Origin: Ypsolopha sequella
Taxonomy: Eukaryota; Arthropoda; Insecta; Lepidoptera; Ypsolophidae
Length of the DNA stretch: 64,000 nt
Direction of reading: 5' to 3'
NCBI GenBank assembly: GCA_934047225.1
Contig: OW204012.1
Coordinates: 5,084,001-5,148,000, forward strand
A program made the position numbers and the translations under genes. Positions 43,101 through 49,100 of the stretch are shown piece after piece (positions within the stretch are counted from its first letter, which is position 1; every line of letters starts with the position of its first letter). Under the pieces are notes generated by a model that did no database searches, had not been told where the DNA came from, and was given only the letters and a program-made list of their open reading frames with translations.

Positions 43101-46100
43101 TCGTCAAATATTGTATATGTCGTAAGAAGAGATCCCTTGTCAAACAAAATTAAAATTAAATAAACGTCAAATTTAAAAACAAAAATAGTTCACATACGAA
43201 GAGAAATATGCAAAGTGTTGAATTTCTTTCTATTTTCAATGTTGTCTAAAGATTTTGCAAAACTAACTATCTAAATCATATCATATCAATAAATGAAGCG
43301 TGTTTTTCTAGATATTAGAGTAAAAAAACTATATTTTTTTTAAATAAATATTGGTTGCAGAGGTGATGAAAATTTGCACATTATTGTCTAAGCTCGTCAT
43401 TCTGCGTATTAAAAACAGAAAACTGTTAGTCCCCCGGCCGCATGCTTAAGGGGCTCCACAATGCTAAACATCAGTTTTGTATTTAATGGATTCAGTTCCG
43501 TCAATGTAGATGGTAAAAATTTGAAAAAAATATGGCATGTGTTTTGACTCAAGACTAATTACAAGATTAATTACACTTTATAAATAAACATACTTTCAAT
43601 CTTCTATTACTCATATTACTTTTAAAAAAACATGAATTTCACGAAAAAAGCGATTCAGTTTCCGTGTTTCAAAACCGATTGAAATGAAACTAACACACGC
43701 AGATACTAAGGAATAAAAACCATCTTTATTACATAAAGAAATTATGGTTACTGCCATAATGTAGCCACGATTTCAAAATAACTGAAGTTTTGCGTGCGCG
43801 GCATCTGATTAGAGCAGGATAGAGAGCTAAAAAATAAACGCGTTTGAGCAGGACTGAATTTTAGCATAGTGCAGCCCCTTAAATAGGAATTTTGAAAAAA
43901 ATCATTTTGCCATCCCGGCCCCTTAGGCTCAGTCCGACGCTCGCTGTATGGTACTATCAGAGAATATAAAGTATTGGTACTGTCCACTGTACCTACCCTG
44001 AGTTCTGCACTCAATACACCCTAATGTAATATATGTCGTAATATATAACGTAATATAATAAAATATGTCAAATTGGACACTCTGATTCCTCACGTAAACC
44101 GCTAGGGACGCTGTGAACTTTCTCTTATAAATATTTTATGCAGACGTTAACGTGTGTCGAGTGCAAAACTCAGGTAACCCTAAAGTCGGCGGCGCTCACA
44201 CTTCGTTAGCTCATGCATAACTGTCAGTGATGCAAGCCAGAATCGGACCGCTCGTCTAACTAAGAAGGCGGCTGTAAATATAGCCACAGATCAGCGTTGA
44301 CGTTGAGTGGGGGAGGAGTGACAACTAACCTACTTCACGTCCGCCATCTACTTTTCCATTTTCCATGAATCATGAATAACTGATTAATGTTTCACGATTT
44401 CAGCTTTGGTTCGATAGTTCTACACCATTGACTGAATCATCTCTTCAAGTGACCGCACATTTTTGTTGCACGTAATACATTGTCTATGGTTTGTCCCTAG
44501 GTACCCAAGTCGATGCAGGGCGGGGTGCAAGAGTTCTGGATGTTCGACGTGGGGGGTCAGAGGGGGGAGAGGAAGAAGTGGATACAGGTATGTCGCTCTT
44601 ATCTCTTGTGGATACGGGTTATTGTTGAGCGACTTGAGAAAATTACTTAGTTTTTAATTTTTTTTATACTATAGTCTGTAAAATATTGCTTGAGCCTTGT
44701 GACAGCAGGACAGTGCTATACAATTTGTATTTCTAACTCTCTTTCTCATGTTCAAATATGTATAGCGCTGACAGCTGTCAAAGGGCTCAAGCTATATTAT
44801 ACGGACTATAGTATAGTTCGCCCCGGACTGTAAACTCGCGGTGTACCTCCTACATAGACAATAAAGCCTAGATTGACGTCTATTGTTGAACATCTTGCGT
44901 ACAAATAATTCTGTCAACAATCGAAACGGGATACTGCATTCCTATTGGCTCTTACAATCTTACGTATAGCGCCACAAACTTATCTTTCCCGAAGACGAAG
45001 ACTCTAACGTAATGAATATAGAAGCCATTTTGGTTTGGCCTACCGAAACATATAATTTTGGAGTGGCGAATTGTATCTGCTGGTTCAGTCAGATGTGTTG
45101 ACAGAAATCGGTCGCCTATTATGAGGAGTCTGTAGGCTGTATTCGTCTATGACCTCCTACAACTCTATATCTCGCCAACCCTTTTTCCGATTTGGCTCAT
45201 GTTCGAACTTTAAAATAATTTTTGTCTTATTTAAATACTCGCCTACCAAATTTCATGACGTTCCGATCAACGATACTCGAGTTATCGTCGGACAAACAAA
45301 CATACATACATATACATACATGCATACAAACAAACGCCGGATTGTTCAAGTAGACTCTAAGAACTTCGCTCGCTTTTTCAACTAGTATTCTAAACAAGTA
45401 AAATTCACTGGCCTATTTACCCTAGGGCACAAATGGCCATGGCCTGGGGCGGCAGGCTGCGAGAGGCGGCACAAGCTATTGAGAATTAGCTATTCTTAAT
45501 ATCTACCTATAGAATCTGTCTTGGCAAAATCCGTTAATCATGACAGTGTCATTGAAGAAATTTGTAACTAATTTGGCCATCAGAAAAAAATGATAATATT
45601 GAATAAAGTGTTTGCATGGCCTTTTTAGTTTTTTTCATTCATTATCACCATTCTTAGCCCACATCAACACTGTTGGATTTCACTTAATTTTATAGTTAAT
45701 TGAAATATTTTTGCTTTTTTCTCGTTATTTTATGGGGCGGCAAACCTAACAGGCCCAGGGTGCTAAATCTTAAAATAGGTTCATTTTGACGTCCTCAGTT
45801 TGTCTTTACAATCGAAATTCCCTGCGTTCCGATTCACGACATAATCGATTATATCGCGTCTGACACTTTGTTTCGCAAAATGATACTGGCCACAAATAAA
45901 AGCCGCTGGCCTGAAGCCTGAAAAGCCTTGCACTTTTAATAATTGTAATTTTTAATATTTCCTGTAATAAATTTCTTCTTATATAATTTATACTTGTTTT
46001 GTTATTTAAATACATAATATCAGGTAGTAGAAAACGAATCGTTCGCAACGAGAAAAAATGGGTTTTCTTACCCTCGGAATGTAAGCTTTCGACGTTCGCC

Positions 46101-49100
46101 TTCGGCTCACGTCGAAACTAGCTTCATTCCTCGGGTAAGAAAATCCGCCATTCTATACTCGTCACGAAATATACTATTGTTTTTATGGAGGGGGTAACCT
46201 CTGTAACAACTGAACCGATTTGGGAAATTGTATAATCCAGGTGTTCGAGGGCATCCACGCGATCTGGTTCATGGTGGCGTGCAGCGACTTCGACCAGACT
46301 CTCAGAGAGGACACTTCGCAGAACAGACTGCAGGAGGCGCTCGACTTGTTCGAGGATGTCTGGCAGAGCAGGTACTTGTGTGGGTCCTAGCTCACCACCG
46401 TCCACGTACCCCGAGGGTTCGAGGGCATCCACGCGATCTAGTTCCTGGTGGCGTGCGGCGATTGCGACCAGACTCTCAGAGAGGACACCTCGTAGAACAG
46501 ACTACAGGAGCCGCTTAAAAATTATTTTGTCTTATTTACTCGCCTATCAAACTTCATGACGTTCCGATCAACGATACTCAAGTTATCGTCGAACAAACAT
46601 TCATACATACATATAAACGCCGAATTGTTCAAGTAGACTCGGAGAACTTCGCTTGCTCGTTCAATTAGTTTAATGTTTTCTAAAGGTGGTAGAGCTGATG
46701 CTGGGCTCGACTGTGGAGGTACCACCATCTTTCTTGGAGACCACCTCGAAGTAATTCGGGGGAGTGTAAGAGGACAGCTCACAGGCAAAATACCAGGAGG
46801 CTCACCATGCCTGGGACCGATGGATGGCGGTATATCCATCTCTAATAGCCGGGCCTTATATGGAACAGACTGGTGACGGGCAGCGGCGTACACTGGTGCG
46901 AGGGTTCCGGCACCGCGCTCACCAACCCGCCTGCCCAGCGTGTGTGAGTATGTGCAATTCTTCCAGGATGACCGCCGGGAGTGGCAAAATCCTGGAAAGG
47001 CTTAATTATGTCCAGCAGTGGACGTACTAGGCTTGTGGATGGAATAGACCATTACCATTGTTTCCTTAATTGACGTAACCCATTGTCCCACAGATTTCTG
47101 CTAGAAGCCGGCCTCATTGTGTTCTTGAACAAGCAAGACCTTCTGCAACAAAAGCTGTCGCAAGGGAAGAGCATCGAGCGGTACTTCCCGCAGTACCAGC
47201 AGTGTACCATACAGGGGGACGAGTACACGCGCACCAAGATGTTCATTAGAACCATGTTCGCTGTAAGTAGCGGAATATACAGGAGCATCGAGCGGTACTT
47301 CCCGCAGTACCAGCAGTGTACCATACAGGGGGACGAGTACACGCGCACCAAGATGTTCATAAGAACCATGTTCCCTGTAAGTAGTGGAGTATATAGGAGC
47401 ATCGGGCGGTACTTCCCGCAGTACCAGCAGTGTACCATACAGGGGGACGAGTACACGCGCACCAAGATGTTCATAAGAACCATGTTCCCTGTAAGTAGTG
47501 GAGTATATAGGAGCATCGGGCGGTACTTCCCGCAGTACCAGCAGTGTACCATACAGGGGGACGAGTACACGCGCACCAAGATGTTCATTAGAACCATGTT
47601 CGCTGTAAGTAGTGGAGTATACAGGAGCATCGAGCGGTACTTCCCGCAGTACCAGCAGTGTACCATACAGGGGGACGAGTACACGCGCACCAAGATGTTC
47701 ATTAGAACCATGTTCGCTGTAAGTAGCGGAGTATACAGGAGCATCGAGCGGTACTTCCCGCAGTACCAGCAGTGTACCATACAGGGGGACGAGTACACGC
47801 GCACCAAGATGTTCATTAGAACCATGTTCGCTGTAAGTAGTGGAGTATACAGGAGCATCGGGCGATACTTCCCGCAGTACTAGCAGTGTACCATACAGGG
47901 GGACGAGTACACGCGCACCAAGATGTTCATTAGAACCATGTTCGCTGTAAGTAGCGGAGTATACAGGAGCATCGAGCGGTACTTCCCGCAGTACTAGCAG
48001 TGTACCATACAGGGGGACGAGTACACGCGCACCAAGATGTTCATTAGAACCATGTTCGCTGTAAGTAGCGGAGTATACAGGAGCATCGAGCGGTACTTCC
48101 CGCAGTACCAGCAGTGTACCATACAGGGGGACGAGTACACGCGCACCAAGATGTTCATTAGAACCATGTTCGCTGTAAGTAGCGGAGTATACAGGAGCAT
48201 CGAGCGGTACTTCCCGCAGTACCAGCAGTGTACCATACAGGGGGACGAGTACACGCGCACCAAGATGTTCATTAGAACCATGTTCGCTGTAAGTAGCGGA
48301 GTATACAGGAGCATCGAGCGGTACTTCCCGCAGTACTAGCAGTGTACCATACATACAGGGGGACGAGTAAACGCGCAACAAGATGTTCATTAGAACCATG
48401 TTCGCTGTAAGTAGCGGAGTATACAGGAGCATCGAGCGGTACTTCCCGCAGTACTAGCAGTGTACCATACAGGGGGACGAGTACACGCGCACCAAGATGT
48501 TCATTAGAACCATGTTCGCTGTAAGTAGCGGAGTATACAGGAGCATCGAGCGGTACTTCCCGCAGTACTAGCAGTGTACCATACATACAGGGGGACGAGT
48601 AAACGCGCAACAAGATGTTCATTAGAACCATGTTCGCTGTAAGTAGCGGAGTATACAGGAGCATCGAGCGGTACTTCCCGCAGTACTAGCAGTGTACCAT
48701 ACAGGGGGACGAGTACACGCGCACCAAGATGTTCATTAGAACCATGTTCGCTGTAAGTAGCGGAGTATACAGGAGCATCGAGCGGTACTTCCCGCAGTAC
48801 CAGCAGTGTACCATACAGGGGGACGAGTACACGCGCACCAAGATGTTCATTAGAACCATGTTCGCTGTAAGTAGCGGAGTATACAGGAGCATCGAGCGGT
48901 ACTTCCCGCAGTACTAGCAGTGTACCATACAGGGGGACGAGTACACGCGCACCAAGATGTTCATTAGAACCATGTTCGCTGTAAGTAGCGGAGTATACAG
49001 GAGCATCGAGCGGTACTTCCCGCAGTACCAGCAGTGTACCATACAGGGGGACGAGTACACGCGCACCAAGATGTTCATTAGAACCATGTTCGCTGTAAGT

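Noticed and set aside
47263..47282. 20-nt GT..AG segments in each array unit as real introns
   Set aside because: Twenty nucleotides is far below any functional spliceosomal intron, and no polypyrimidine tract or branch site fits. They are intron starts followed by the next duplicate.
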